Shown piece by piece: positions 1-11,354 of a DNA stretch of 64,000 bases. How positions within the stretch are numbered: the stretch's first letter is position 1; every line of letters begins with the position of its first letter. The notes beneath the pieces are model-generated. The model made no database searches, was not told where the DNA came from, and saw nothing but the letters and a program-made list of their open reading frames with translations. Location of the stretch: NCBI RefSeq assembly GCF_011046735.1, contig NZ_CP049258.1, forward strand, positions 1,692,001-1,756,000, given 5' to 3'. The translations under genes were made by a program, and so were the position numbers. This DNA comes from Nordella sp. HKS 07. GTDB taxonomy: Bacteria > Pseudomonadota > Alphaproteobacteria > Rhizobiales > Aestuariivirgaceae.

Positions 1-793
1 AGATGATGGCCGGCAGGATCGAGCCGATATCGGCGATGAAGAAGTTGAGCGCCATACGCAACGGGTATTTGATCAGCGCCTTGAACGGATGCAGGCCCTT
101 GGCGCGCGCCGTGACCACATACTGCTTCTGCAATTCATCGAGCAGATTGGCGCGCAGTCGCCGCACCATGCCGGCGGTGCCCGCCGTGCCGATGATGATC
201 ACCGGAATCCACAGATGTTCCAGGATCGACTTGAACTTGGCCCAGCTCATCGGCTCCGACATGAATTGCGGGTCCATGAGATGGCCGATCGACGTACCGA
301 ACCACACATTGGCCAGATACATGAAGACCAGCGCCATCATGAAGTTGGGCACCGCGATGCCGAGCAGCCCGAGGAAGGTCAGCCCGTAATCGCCCCAGCT
401 ATATTGGTGCGTCGCCGAATAAATGCCGATCGGGAAGGCGATGAGCCAGGTGAACAGGATGGTGATGAAGGACACCATGATGGTGAGCCACATCCGGTCG
501 CCCACCACATCGGTGACCGGCATCTGATATTCGAAGGAATAGCCGAAATCGCCGGTGAGCATGCCGCCGACCCAGTGGAAGTAGCGGATGATCGGCGGCT
601 TGTCGAAGCCATACTCCTTGCGCAATGCCTCGATCTCCTCGGCATTGACGCTCTCGCCCTGGGCCTGGAGCTCGGCGACATAGCTCTCGAAGTAATCGCC
701 GGGCGGCAATTCGATGATGGTGAAGACCAGCGCTGATATGATCGCCAGCGTCGGCACCATCATGAAGATGCGCCAGATAATGTAGCGCGCCAT
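1..793 (-). CDS. Peptide ABC transporter permease, OppB/DppB type (3' end outside window)
   Basis: Inner-membrane permease subunit of a di/oligopeptide ABC importer. The visible part begins MARYIIWRIF and shows the usual layout of the DppB/OppB family: an N-terminal membrane segment, a periplasmic stretch of about 80 residues, then several hydrophobic helices. A cytoplasmic loop with the sequence TARAKGL matches the EAA-type motif that contacts the ATPase. The reading frame is open to the left edge, so the C-terminus is missing. The ATG at 791-793 lies only two bases after the stop codon of the binding-protein gene, so the two are translated from one message. A second permease is expected just left of the window. 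The permease family is clear; peptide as substrate is inferred from the neighbouring family-5 binding protein. Confidence 0.9.
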   Translation of the reverse strand, partial: MARYIIWRIFMMVPTLAIISALVFTIIELPPGDYFESYVAELQAQGESVNAEEIEALRKEYGFDKPPIIRYFHWVGGMLTGDFGYSFEYQMPVTDVVGDRMWLTIMVSFITILFTWLIAFPIGIYSATHQYSWGDYGLTFLGLLGIAVPNFMMALVFMYLANVWFGTSIGHLMDPQFMSEPMSWAKFKSILEHLWIPVIIIGTAGTAGMVRRLRANLLDELQKQYVVTARAKGLHPFKALIKYPLRMALNFFIADIGSILPAII

Positions 794-795
794 CC

Positions 796-2696
796 TCAGG
801 ACCCTCCCTTCTCGTCGAACCAGAAGGTGTCCATGCCGTAGACGCCGAAATAAGCGGTCGGGTCGAAGCCGTAGATGGCCTTGTCCGGAACGTTGCGCAG
901 TTTCGTCGAGGCGACGATCGGCTGCAGCGTCGAGTTCACGATGCCGATGGAGAAGACCTGGCTGGTATAGAGCGCCAGCATCTTATGCCAGATCTCGGCG
1001 CGCGCCGCGTGGTCGGCCGTTTGGCGCCACTGCTTGTAGAGGTCATAGAGTTCCCGGGCCTCCGGCAGATCCGCCTCGGTCCCCTTCTCACCGTTCGATT
1101 CGACGAAGATGCCCCATTGCGGCCATTGCAGCTGCTCGTGGCTGGTCGGCGCCAGCGCCTTGGGATTCATGTCGGCGGTCGGGATGCCGTTGTCCAAGCC
1201 CGACGCCATCGCCATCATGACCTTGCCGCCGATGATGCGGCTTCTCAGCACGTCGGTCTGCGAGGTGCGCACCAGGAGCTTGATGCCGATCTTGTCCCAA
1301 TGATCGACGATGAGCTCGAGCACATCCGTCTCGACCGTGTCCTCGCCCGCCGTCTCGATGATGATCTCGGCGCGTCTGCCGTCGGGCAGGAAACGGATGC
1401 CGTCGCTGTCGCGTTTGTCGAGGCCCATCTCGTCGAGCAGCTTGTTGGCCGCGGCCGGATCGAAATCCGTATAGGCCTTGGCATATTCCTCGCGGAACAG
1501 CGGGCTCGCCGGGAGCACCGTATCGGCGCTGGGTTTCCCTAGGCCGAAGAACACCGCGAGATTGATCTCGCGCCGGTTGATCGCCAGCGACAGGGCCCGC
1601 CGGAAGCGCACATCCTGCAGGATCTTGCGCCAGGCCTCATCCTCGTAATTGAGATTGGGGTAGAGCGCGACGCGCGATCCGCGTCCGCTCTCCCACAGCT
1701 TTACATTGATCGGATGCGACTGCTCCGACTCCTTGAGGAAGGTATAGTCCGCGAAGCTGATGTTGCTGCCCTGCAGATCCGCTTCGCCGGCCCCGGTCTT
1801 GGCCGGGATCAGCGAGGAGGAGCTCACATTGAGGACGAACCGGTCGATATAGGGAAGCTGACGGCCTTCCGCGTCGACGCGGTGGAAATAAGGATTGCGC
1901 TCGAAGACGAACTGCTCGGCCGGCGGCTTGGTCGTGTTGCGCCAGGGATCGAGCGTCGGCAGATCGGGGTTTTCCGGACGGTATTGCCGCGCCTTGCCGA
2001 TATGAAGGCCGGTCCACTTCTTCTCCTTGTTGGCCTTGATCAGCTCCTTGAGCTTGTCCTCGCTCTGGTATTTCTTGTGGAACTGCTTGAGGTAATGCGC
2101 CGGCATCACCATGCTGAGCGCCTGGGGCGCCGCGATCTGCGGCAGGAAGTCCGGATTGGGCGCGTCCCAGGTGTAGCGCACCGTCAGATCGTCGAGGATC
2201 TCGAATTTGGGCGGCTTGCCGTTCACCAGGAGGTAATTCGAGATGAGGCCTTTGGTGAGGTCCTCGTCGAGCTGCACGTCTTCCAGCGCATAGCGGAAAT
2301 CTTCCGGCGTCAGCGGCTCGCCGTCCGACCATTTGTGGCCTGGACGCAGATGGAACGTGAAGATGCGCCCCTCCTCCACGTCGAAGGACTCGAGGACATC
2401 CGGCTTGAGCTGCAGCTTGTCGTCATAACGCAGCAGCCTTGTATAGCCGGAAACGGTCATCTGGCTGATATTGCGCTGGCCGCCGATGAGCGAGCGCACC
2501 TCGCCGCCATATTGGCCGGGCGACTTGCCGGGCTCGAGCTGCTCGATGAGCAGCGGCTTTGTCGGCAGGCGTTCCTCGACCGGCGGCAATTCGCCTTTGG
2601 CGACTTTCTCCTTGAGATAGTCGGGCTCGATATAGCCGGCATATGCGCCGGGCGTTCCGACAAGCAGCGCCAGGGTACAACAGAGAATGCGCAGGA

Positions 2697-2700
<4 letters not shown>
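796..2700 (-). CDS. Periplasmic peptide-binding protein of ABC importer (SBP family 5)
   Basis: Predicted 634-residue extracytoplasmic solute-binding protein. It starts with a signal peptide of about 22 residues (MILRILCC..., ending AYAG), then a long family-5 (DppA/OppA/NikA-like) domain with typical blocks such as FTFHLRPGHKWSDGEPLT and FRRALSLAINR. At over 600 residues it is longer than DppA (about 530), resembling the larger binding proteins seen with fused ATPases. The start at 2700 was chosen because it begins the signal peptide and forms an ATGA overlap with the upstream ATPase stop; the frame stays open another 90 codons but that part overlaps the ATPase gene. It should capture peptides or other medium-sized ligands in the periplasm and pass them to the permease; the exact ligand cannot be read from the sequence. 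Confidence 0.9.
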
Positions 2701-4583
<1,883 letters not shown>

Positions 4584-4626
4584 TGCGGACCGGACTTACG
4601 CCATGCCAGCATAATCAACCAAACGC

Positions 4627-4647
4627 CTTCCCCTTAAGTCAGGGGAG
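4627..4647 (-). terminator. Short hairpin after the lyase-like gene
   Basis: An inverted repeat (TCCCCT / AGGGGA, six-base arms, six-base loop) lies about 20 bases after the stop of the lyase-like gene, in the gap before the ABC ATPase gene on the same strand. It could end or weaken transcription, but no clear T-run follows, so the assignment is weak. Confidence 0.3.
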
Positions 4648-4666
4648 CCTAGCCGCTTTTCGGGTC

Positions 4667-5638
4667 TTATGGAAAGGGGCAAATCTCGGGCTTGAGCACA
4701 TCCGCGCAGGCGAGGCTGCGGCGGAAGTCGTCATAATAGAGCGCCCACACCCCCGGGCCGCCCGCCCGATAGGGGCCGAACTTGAAATACTGGTTCTCGC
4801 CAAGGCCCTTGTCGTTGTGACCGATTCGCCCTTTGACGGTGACGATCCACTTGTCATTGGCGAAGATTTCGATCTGGCCGGTGCCTTCGGGGCCGGGCTT
4901 CGCATAGACGGCGAAGTCGACCCAGCCGGTGGCCGGGTCGGGCAGAGGATTGCCGCGATCGATCACCGTAATCTTGTCGGTACAGGCGTTGAATTCATCC
5001 CCATTCTCAGGGCCGAATTTCCTGTCGAAGGCGACCAGCGCCCGGGTCTGGTTGGTATCGGGCCTGAGCCACACCGCCGTTTCGCCCGGGCCGCAATGCG
5101 CCCTCTTCCCCTTCTGGCCTTCCTTGCCCGGCACGAGATTGGTCTCGACCGTGATGAAGAATTTGCCCTCGTTGAAGCGGAAAGCCAGAAACGGACTGAA
5201 GTCGCCATCCGCGCCGGCATCGATCTCGCGCTTCCATTGGGCGATCAGGTAGCGGTGATCGTCCTGCGGCACCGGCTCCTCGAATTTGACAGCAAAACCG
5301 AACCATGCCCCCTGGTCATAGGGCACCCTGAGTTTGCTACGCTCCCAGACCTCGGCCCGCTCGCTGCACAAGGGCTTGCTCGCCGGGCAGTGCGGCTTCA
5401 CCGACAGCCGCAGTGCCCCCTTGCCCGAATGCACGACCTTGTTCTGGAACTCGACGCTTCCCGCACTCTGCTCGAAGTTCTTCTTGTAATAAAGACCACC
5501 CGCGGGCGCGAAATCCTGGCCCTCGAAACCGTCGACGAGCTTGTCCTTGTAAGTGAGCTCTTGCGCGCCCGCCGCGGCGGCGAGCGCCAGGCCCGCCAGC
5601 ACTGCGCCAAATTGCGCGGCTTTCCGGATGATCGGCAT
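4667..5638 (-). CDS. Secreted polysaccharide-lyase-like protein (heparin lyase I fold family)
   Basis: A 323-residue protein with an N-terminal signal peptide of about 26 residues (MPIIRKAAQFGAVLAG..., ending AAGAQ), so it is exported. The mature part looks like the polysaccharide lyase family that includes heparin lyase I (beta jelly-roll): a beta-rich domain with SGKGALRLSV, YLIAQWKREI and a C-terminal stretch ending KFGPYRAGGPGVWALYYDDFR. It has several Cys residues (PHCPASKPLC, AHCG, ACTDK, LKPEICPFP) that may form disulfides. The ATG at 5638 overlaps the TGA of the upstream cyclase gene by one base, so the two are likely co-translated; the longer in-frame start at 5827 lies inside the cyclase gene and is rejected. 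Family assignment is by recognised pattern; its polymer substrate is unknown and there are no other glycan-use genes beside it. Confidence 0.7.
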   Translation of the reverse strand: MPIIRKAAQFGAVLAGLALAAAAGAQELTYKDKLVDGFEGQDFAPAGGLYYKKNFEQSAGSVEFQNKVVHSGKGALRLSVKPHCPASKPLCSERAEVWERSKLRVPYDQGAWFGFAVKFEEPVPQDDHRYLIAQWKREIDAGADGDFSPFLAFRFNEGKFFITVETNLVPGKEGQKGKRAHCGPGETAVWLRPDTNQTRALVAFDRKFGPENGDEFNACTDKITVIDRGNPLPDPATGWVDFAVYAKPGPEGTGQIEIFANDKWIVTVKGRIGHNDKGLGENQYFKFGPYRAGGPGVWALYYDDFRRSLACADVLKPEICPFP

Positions 5639-6963
5639 CAGCTCGCCTTGCGCCGTTGAAAAACGCCCGTGTCGCGATGCAGCAGGATAAGGCGCTCGGC
5701 ATCGGTGAGTTCGCGCGCCATACTTGCCGGGACATAGTCGCTGACCGCGCCCTTGCCCGCCAGAGGCGCATGGACCTTCATGTCGTAATCGGTGCCGCGC
5801 AAGATTTCGGTCCCCAGCATGTTCCACTCACCGCCGCTATAAAGCGCAAATTCGTCGCTGGCAATGATCGGCGTCTTGTATTTCTTCGACAGGCCTTCGA
5901 GCCTTTGCACCTCGTTCACCGCCTGCCCGAATGCCGAGAAGGTGAGCCGCTCCTTCAACCCGACATTGCCGAACATGACATTGCCGACATGCAGTCCCAC
6001 GCCATAGCCGATCTCGGGCAGGTTCTCGCTCTTGCGCCGCTCATTGAGCTGGCCCATGCGCGCCACCGCATTATGGGCGGCGGCGAGCGCCTGGCGGCAG
6101 GCGATCTCCGAGGGGCCGCGATGGCGTGCGCAGGGAATGACCGCCAGGAAGCCATCGCCGAGGAAGCTCAGGATCTCCGCGCCCCCTTCGCTGAAGGGAA
6201 CCGCGATGGCGTCGAAGAACTGGTTGAGGGTGTCGATGAAGACCTGCCGCCCCGCCTGCTCGGCAATGGCCGTCGAGCCCCTCATATCGGCCATGATGAG
6301 AGCGGCGCGGATCGTCTCGCCGTCGCCGCGCTGGATCTGGCCCGATAGCACCCGCTGGCCTGCGCCGTTGCCGAGATAGGTGGTGAGCATGTTGCCGGCG
6401 AGCTGGCTCAGAACCGCAACACGAGCGGCCACCGCGAGCCGACCCTGGATGCGCAGGAGTGCGGCGATCTCGCTCTCATTGAAGCCGTCGGCGCGGTCGG
6501 TCGACCATGAGCCGACGATACCCTGGCCCGAATCCTCGCCGAAGGGCAGGAAGAAGGCGAGATAGTCGGTAATGCCCTCTTTCTTGAAATCCTCGAAGAT
6601 CGGAAATTCCGGCGTGCAATCGGCGTCGATGCGCCGGCGCATATGGTCGAGCCCGTTATGGATCAGCTGGTAATAGGGGCTCTTGGTGAGCTGGTCGTCC
6701 TTCTCCTGTCCGGGCTCGACATGGCGATAGCCCTCGACCTTGAGGCCCTCGCCACGCCGCCAGGTGAAACCCATGGCGCGATAGAGCGGATGCAGAATGG
6801 AGAGCGAGATATTGATGCGCTTGAGCGGCAGGCCGGTAGCGGCGAGCCTTTCGCAACACCCGCGAATTACCGTTTCGAGATCGGTGCTCTTGAGGGAGGC
6901 CTGTTTCAGCCAGGCCGACACTTCATCCATGAGGGTCTCGGAAATGGCATGCTCTGCGGCCAT
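5638..6963 (-). CDS. Class III adenylate/guanylate cyclase with N-terminal sensor region
   Basis: A 441-residue predicted cyclase. Residues about 20-200 form a GAF-like or related sensory region without membrane helices, and residues about 220-375 form the class III catalytic domain. The two metal-binding aspartates are visible: D226 in MADMRGS and D270 in FLGDGF. A later block, FSAFGQAVNEVQRLEGLSKK, contains the conserved Asn and Arg region. No signal peptide, so it acts in the cytosol, probably making cAMP. It is the middle gene of a minus-strand group between the FkbM methyltransferase and the lyase-like protein. The start at 6963 is the first ATG of the frame. What the N-terminal region senses cannot be told. 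Confidence 0.85.
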   Translation of the reverse strand: MAAEHAISETLMDEVSAWLKQASLKSTDLETVIRGCCERLAATGLPLKRINISLSILHPLYRAMGFTWRRGEGLKVEGYRHVEPGQEKDDQLTKSPYYQLIHNGLDHMRRRIDADCTPEFPIFEDFKKEGITDYLAFFLPFGEDSGQGIVGSWSTDRADGFNESEIAALLRIQGRLAVAARVAVLSQLAGNMLTTYLGNGAGQRVLSGQIQRGDGETIRAALIMADMRGSTAIAEQAGRQVFIDTLNQFFDAIAVPFSEGGAEILSFLGDGFLAVIPCARHRGPSEIACRQALAAAHNAVARMGQLNERRKSENLPEIGYGVGLHVGNVMFGNVGLKERLTFSAFGQAVNEVQRLEGLSKKYKTPIIASDEFALYSGGEWNMLGTEILRGTDYDMKVHAPLAGKGAVSDYVPASMARELTDAERLILLHRDTGVFQRRKAS

Positions 6964-6997
6964 GGGCTGTGCTCCGGGAAAGCGCTCGAAAATGCGA

Positions 6998-7807
6998 CTA
7001 TAGGGCCGCTAATGTGTGGTCCGGCGCGCTCGATTGCAACGGGGGTGTCCTGTTAAGGAAAAGAAGATCGGCGCCCCGGGGCTTCGGCGTGAAAGCGACG
7101 TCTTGCGACAAATAGGTAACCAGACTGGGGAATTTGCCCACGGCCGCTTGCCGCGCGAGGCGCCCGAAGAGACAGGCCAGCCTGAGCGTCGCGACTAGCG
7201 ATCTGCCGCGACGGAATATTCGCGGCCCGCCGAGGGTCTTCTCATACAGAGCCGGGTGGACTGCCAGCTGCACGCCCTTCACCTGCGGATGGTCGAGCTT
7301 CCGCAGCTCCTCGGCGAGCGCATATTCATAACCCTCGACGTCGATCTTGACGAAGAGAGGCCCCGGGCCCGCAATATGAAGCAGCTTCGCCATGGAAAAG
7401 CCCTCGACCTCCACGGAAGGGCCGTCGCCGATGGGAAGCGCGCTCGTCTCCGAGCTGCCGAACCCCTCGACGGCGTTGAGCTTGAGATGCGGCTGCGATG
7501 TGAGCGCGCCTTCGATCAGCGTGACATTGGGATAGAGCGGCAGCAGGCTTTTGAGGATTTCCCGGCATCTGGGATCGGGCTCGAGGACGAGAACGCGTTT
7601 GGCCCGTCTCGCGGCCCAGAACGGCGTGACCCCGATCCAGCCGCCGATATCGATATAGGTGACGTCGGGACCGAGCTGATCGCTCAGAGCACGGAAGGTG
7701 CGTGGCTCCCAGGCGCCACTTTCGAGCTTGCGGTAGAATTTGCGGTATTCCGGCAGGTCGGCGAGAGTGATGGTTTCGCCCTGATAGGTGATGTCGAAAT
7801 GCTTCAT
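6998..7807 (-). CDS. FkbM family methyltransferase
   Basis: A 269-residue SAM-dependent methyltransferase of the FkbM family. The SAM-binding motif is at about 51-60 (YIDIGGWIGV), followed by the acidic end of strand 2 at LVLEPDP (about 73-79) and the family hallmark FVKIDVEGYE further on. FkbM enzymes usually O-methylate sugars or polyketides; here a glycan or exopolysaccharide substrate is conceivable given the lyase-like gene two positions downstream, but this is guesswork. It is the first gene of the minus-strand group and is separated from the cyclase by 34 bases. Confidence 0.87.
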   Translation of the reverse strand: MKHFDITYQGETITLADLPEYRKFYRKLESGAWEPRTFRALSDQLGPDVTYIDIGGWIGVTPFWAARRAKRVLVLEPDPRCREILKSLLPLYPNVTLIEGALTSQPHLKLNAVEGFGSSETSALPIGDGPSVEVEGFSMAKLLHIAGPGPLFVKIDVEGYEYALAEELRKLDHPQVKGVQLAVHPALYEKTLGGPRIFRRGRSLVATLRLACLFGRLARQAAVGKFPSLVTYLSQDVAFTPKPRGADLLFLNRTPPLQSSAPDHTLAAL

Positions 7808-8266
7808 GCGGCGTCATTGCGCCAAACGGGCGGCCACTTCAATGCGGCTGACGCAAACGTTACTGGACGAAGGACTGTCACTTTCCGTCACGGCGGACGA
7901 TCGGATTGGTCGTAATGGCGTGCGGTGCTTCGCGCGACCTAATGTGCATATTAGTAATTGCCTCCAGCCCTTGACTCTCGTGACTGCCGGTCACCAGCAG
8001 AAGGTGGTGGGCAGCAATGATGACGAGGATATCTCCACGATAGGGAAACTGTTCGATCGACCAGAAATCATCCTCGAGGATAAATGACGGCAGATAGGGA
8101 TCCTCGCCGCTCGCAAATGCCAGAGCGGAACGTTTCTCAATTTGGGGCGGCCTCCGAAGTCGCTTCAGATTCTCCCGCGAAGAAACGGCTGAACTTCTCG
8201 GCCGTCATCACGATATCGGCCGGAGCGGCGGAAGAAAGCGAAAGCCATAAGAACCCCAAATCACCC
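7808..8266. other. Gap of 459 bases with no recognisable gene
   Basis: Between the start of the FkbM gene and the end of the acyl-CoA synthetase gene. Short frames on both strands here have no recognisable protein pattern and poor composition. The promoter of the FkbM-cyclase-lyase group should lie near 7810-7900. No long palindrome or repeat shared with the rest of the window was found. Confidence 0.5.
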
Positions 8267-9898
8267 TCACACCTCCTTCGCCATTTCGCGGAGCTTGAAC
8301 TTCTGGATCTTGCCTGTGGAAGTCTTGGGCAATTCGGCGAACACAACATGCTTCGGCACCTTGAAGCGGGCGAGACCCTTGCGGCACCAGTCGAGCATCT
8401 CTTCTTCCGTTGCCTTTGCGCCGGGCTTGAGCTCAATGAAGGCGCACGGGCATTCGCCCCATTTCTCGTCCGCCTTGGCGACGACGGCGGCCGCCTGCAC
8501 GGACGGATGCTTGTAGAGCACTTCTTCCACCTCGATCGAGGAGATGTTCTCGCCGCCCGAGATGATGATGTCCTTGGAGCGGTCCTTCAACTGCACATAG
8601 CCGTCGCGATGCAGCACCGCGAGATCGCCCGAATGGAACCAGCCGCCCTTGAAGGCCTCTTCGCTCGCCTGGTGGTTTTTGAGATAGCCTTTCATCACGA
8701 TATTGCCGCGGAACATGACCTCGCCCAGCGTCTTGCCGTCGGCCGGCACTTTCGTCATCGTCTCCGGATTCATCACCGTGAGCGCCTCGAGCGGGATGTA
8801 GTTCACGCCCTGGCGCGCTTTCTTCGCGGCGCGTGCCTCAGGCTCGAGCGCGTCCCATTTCGTATCCCAGTCGTTCACCACCGCCGGGCCATAGGTTTCA
8901 GTGAGGCCATAGACATGCGTGACGTTGAAGCCCGCTTCCGCCATGCGCGCCAGCACCACTTCCGGCGGCGGAGCGGCCGCGGTGGTGAACTCGACGACAT
9001 GCGGCAGTTTCGTCTTCTCCTCTTCCGGCGCATTGAGGATGGTCGCCATCACGATCGGCGCACCGCACAGATGCGTGACCTTGTGCTCGGCCAAGGCCTG
9101 CCAGATCGCTTTGGCGCGCACCGCCCGCAAAGTGACATGGGTGCCGCCCATCACCGACATCGACCAGGGATAGCCCCAGCCATTGCAGTGGAACATCGGC
9201 AGCGTCCACAGATAGACGGGATGGCGCGCCATCTGCTGGGTCAGTACATTGCCCTGCGCGATCAGATAGGCGCCGCGATGATGGCACACGACCCCTTTCG
9301 GGTTGCCAGTGGTGCCCGAAGTGTAGTTGAGCGAGATCGCATCCCATTCGTCCGCCGGCATCATCCAGTCGAAATCGGGATCGCCGCCCGAGATGAAGCT
9401 CTCATAATCGATGGCGCCGAGACGCTTGCCGTCGGGCACAAATTCGCTGTCGACATAATCGACGACGATCGGCCTCTTGCCCTTCATGAGGGCCAGCGCC
9501 TCCTTCATGAGACCGGAGAATTCGGTGTCGACCAGGACGAGGCGCGTCTCGGCGTGGTCGAGCGAGAAGGCGATCACTGCGGCGTCGAGCCTGGTATTGA
9601 GCGTGTTGAGCACGGCGCCCGCCATCGGCACACCGTAATGGGCTTCGAGCATCGCCGGCGTGTTGGCGAGCAGCGCCGAGACTGTGTCGCCGCGCTTGAT
9701 GCCGGCCTTGGTCAATGCCGAGGCGAGCCTGCGGCTGCGCGCATAGAATTCGGCATAGGTGAAGCGTTGGCCGCCATGGATGATGGCGGTGTGATCGGCA
9801 TAGACGGCGCCGGCGCGGGCGAGGAAGGACAACGGCGTCAGCGGCTGGTAGTTGGCCGGGGTCTTGGGCAGGTCGCGGTCATAGATGGATGTGCTCAT
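8267..9898 (-). CDS. Acyl-CoA synthetase (AMP-forming), medium-chain / methylthiopropionate-CoA ligase type
   Basis: A 543-residue ANL-superfamily enzyme that activates a carboxylic acid to its CoA thioester via an acyl-AMP. The phosphate-binding loop is YTSGTTGNPKG (192-202), the adenine-site motif is VYGLTETYGP, the hinge region is GWFHSGDLAVLHRDGYVQLKDR-like, and the catalytic lysine lies in the C-terminal STGKIQKFKLRE. The overall pattern (PMFHCNGWGYPWS, GGENISSIEVEE) is that of the group often annotated as acyl-CoA synthetase or 3-methylthiopropionyl-CoA ligase (DmdB-like). No other genes of a defined pathway flank it, so the acid it uses is undetermined. It stands alone on the minus strand. 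Confidence 0.9.
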   Translation of the reverse strand: MSTSIYDRDLPKTPANYQPLTPLSFLARAGAVYADHTAIIHGGQRFTYAEFYARSRRLASALTKAGIKRGDTVSALLANTPAMLEAHYGVPMAGAVLNTLNTRLDAAVIAFSLDHAETRLVLVDTEFSGLMKEALALMKGKRPIVVDYVDSEFVPDGKRLGAIDYESFISGGDPDFDWMMPADEWDAISLNYTSGTTGNPKGVVCHHRGAYLIAQGNVLTQQMARHPVYLWTLPMFHCNGWGYPWSMSVMGGTHVTLRAVRAKAIWQALAEHKVTHLCGAPIVMATILNAPEEEKTKLPHVVEFTTAAAPPPEVVLARMAEAGFNVTHVYGLTETYGPAVVNDWDTKWDALEPEARAAKKARQGVNYIPLEALTVMNPETMTKVPADGKTLGEVMFRGNIVMKGYLKNHQASEEAFKGGWFHSGDLAVLHRDGYVQLKDRSKDIIISGGENISSIEVEEVLYKHPSVQAAAVVAKADEKWGECPCAFIELKPGAKATEEEMLDWCRKGLARFKVPKHVVFAELPKTSTGKIQKFKLREMAKEV

Positions 9899-9964
9899 GG
9901 AGCCGTCTTATTCCATCCGCTTCCGCGGCGGAAGCCGCTTCAGAGGCCGGCTTGCATCGCCCCT

Positions 9965-11107
9965 TTATGTGGTGGCTGGGCTGGGTGCTCGCAGGGGCTC
10001 GGTCCTTTCCGCCTTGCGCCCGTCGAGGAAGACGGCGAGCCCACCCATGACCAGGAGGCCGGTCGCGATGATCACCGTGTCCTTGCCGAAGGTGCCTCCC
10101 CATTCATGGCGCACGATGGCGCCCGTCATCGACAAGAGCGAGCCGATACAGAATACGGGCAGCGAATGGCGTCCCATCGCGGTGAGGAAGTTGCTCGCCG
10201 GGATTCGGTGCATGAGGCGGCCGAGCGGCGACATCATCACAACATAGGCGAGCGCCAGCATATGCAGGAGGCGCGGCCAGGCGACGAAGCCCTTGTCGAA
10301 GCTCCAGATGGTCGAGGGCAGCTTTATGCCGGAGAAATTGATCAGCCAGTCGAAGGGCACCCACCAATAGGCGAGCAGCAGATAGACGACGCACAGGCCG
10401 TAGAGCAGGGCCGAGAACGGCATCGGCCGTTGCTCGCGCTGGCGCTGGCCGAGGATGAAGCCGACGACGAACAGCAGCTGCCAGGCGAACGGGTTGAAGA
10501 ACCAGCCGCCGGGCATCGGATAGTTGGGCATCTCGAGCCCGAAGACGCCGGTGGCGAACCACAGCGTCACCGAGACGGCGAGCAGAAGCGACAGGCTGCG
10601 GCGCGCCAGCATCATGAAGAAAGGCAGCATCAGCAGCAGCACCATATACATGGGCAGGATGTTGAAATAGCCGAGTTGGTGTCCGAGTGTCACGAGCCCG
10701 ACGATGCCGCGCACCGGATCGTCCATCAACGGCTTGATGTCCATGTAGACGATGGAGTCGTCGAGATACCCCGGATGCATGAAATACAGTGTCGCGGCGC
10801 AGAACAGCGCGATGCCGATGATCGTCGTGACGATATGGCTGATATAGAGCGTGAAAGCGCGCCGCACCGCCTTGACGCTCGCATCCCAGGTCTCGCCGCG
10901 CTCGAAGCGGGCGAAATAGGCATAGGCCGAGGCGAAGCCGGCGAGCATGACGAAGACTTCCGCCGCATCCGAGAAGCCGAAATTCTTATGCGTCCAATTT
11001 TCGTAGAAATTGCCCGGCACGTGATTGATGAAGATCGAGGCGAGCGCCAGGCCGCGCAGGAAATCGATGCGGTGGTCACGGCGGGAGCGAGCGGCGGCGG
11101 TCGTCAT
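9965..11107 (-). CDS. OpgC-like integral membrane acyltransferase
   Basis: A 380-residue polytopic membrane protein with about ten predicted helices. It begins with the characteristic block RDHRIDFLRGLALASIFINHVPGN, typical of the OpgC family (DUF of glucan-succinylating enzymes, related to acyltransferase 3). In alpha- and gammaproteobacteria OpgC adds succinyl groups to osmoregulated periplasmic glucans; this copy is likely to acylate a periplasmic glycan, though the target is not shown by the neighbours. The start at 11107 was preferred over an upstream in-frame start because the family block begins about ten residues later and the upstream extension has no similarity to a membrane protein. 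Confidence 0.82.
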   Translation of the reverse strand: MTTAAARSRRDHRIDFLRGLALASIFINHVPGNFYENWTHKNFGFSDAAEVFVMLAGFASAYAYFARFERGETWDASVKAVRRAFTLYISHIVTTIIGIALFCAATLYFMHPGYLDDSIVYMDIKPLMDDPVRGIVGLVTLGHQLGYFNILPMYMVLLLMLPFFMMLARRSLSLLLAVSVTLWFATGVFGLEMPNYPMPGGWFFNPFAWQLLFVVGFILGQRQREQRPMPFSALLYGLCVVYLLLAYWWVPFDWLINFSGIKLPSTIWSFDKGFVAWPRLLHMLALAYVVMMSPLGRLMHRIPASNFLTAMGRHSLPVFCIGSLLSMTGAIVRHEWGGTFGKDTVIIATGLLVMGGLAVFLDGRKAERTEPLRAPSPATT

Positions 11108-11226
11108 GGAAAGCTGCTTGAAGGACAGGGATGGCAGGAAAATGGCATTGCCTGATACCGGATTTTTACATAGCGTGGGATACGAAAAAGTGGATTTTTC
11201 GTAAAATTCCGCGCTCACTATTGGAA

Positions 11227-11351
11227 TTGATCACGTTTGGAGCATCGGTCCGAAAAGCTTGTGGTCGGGCGTGACCCGACCATGCGTGCGGTTTTCGGAT
11301 AAGCCGATGCGCAAAAATCGGATTGAGTCGATCCGAACTCATCGTGATCAA
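11227..11351. repeat. Palindromic repeat family A, copy 1 (full-length, nested)
   Basis: Core 11242-11310: GCATCGGTCCGAAAAG at the left and CGGTTTTCGGATAAGCCGATGC at the right, with an inner GTCGGGC-GTGACCCGAC palindrome. It is nested between a second inverted pair (TTGATCACG at 11227 and CGTGATCAA at 11343). Similar cores occur at 21115-21159 and 38381-38450. This is the type of extragenic palindrome found in many copies in Hyphomicrobiales genomes. Confidence 0.8.
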
Positions 11352-11354
11352 ACT

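Noticed and set aside
7788-8087. Possible 99-residue protein in the gap before the FkbM gene
   Set aside because: It overlaps the FkbM start on the other strand, has no ribosome site and no recognisable composition or family.
8084-11155. Very long open frame on the plus strand (over 1000 codons) opposite the acyl-CoA synthetase and OpgC-like genes
   Set aside because: Composition is His/Arg/Gln-rich low-complexity text typical of the antisense of high-GC genes; both opposite-strand genes match known families over full length.
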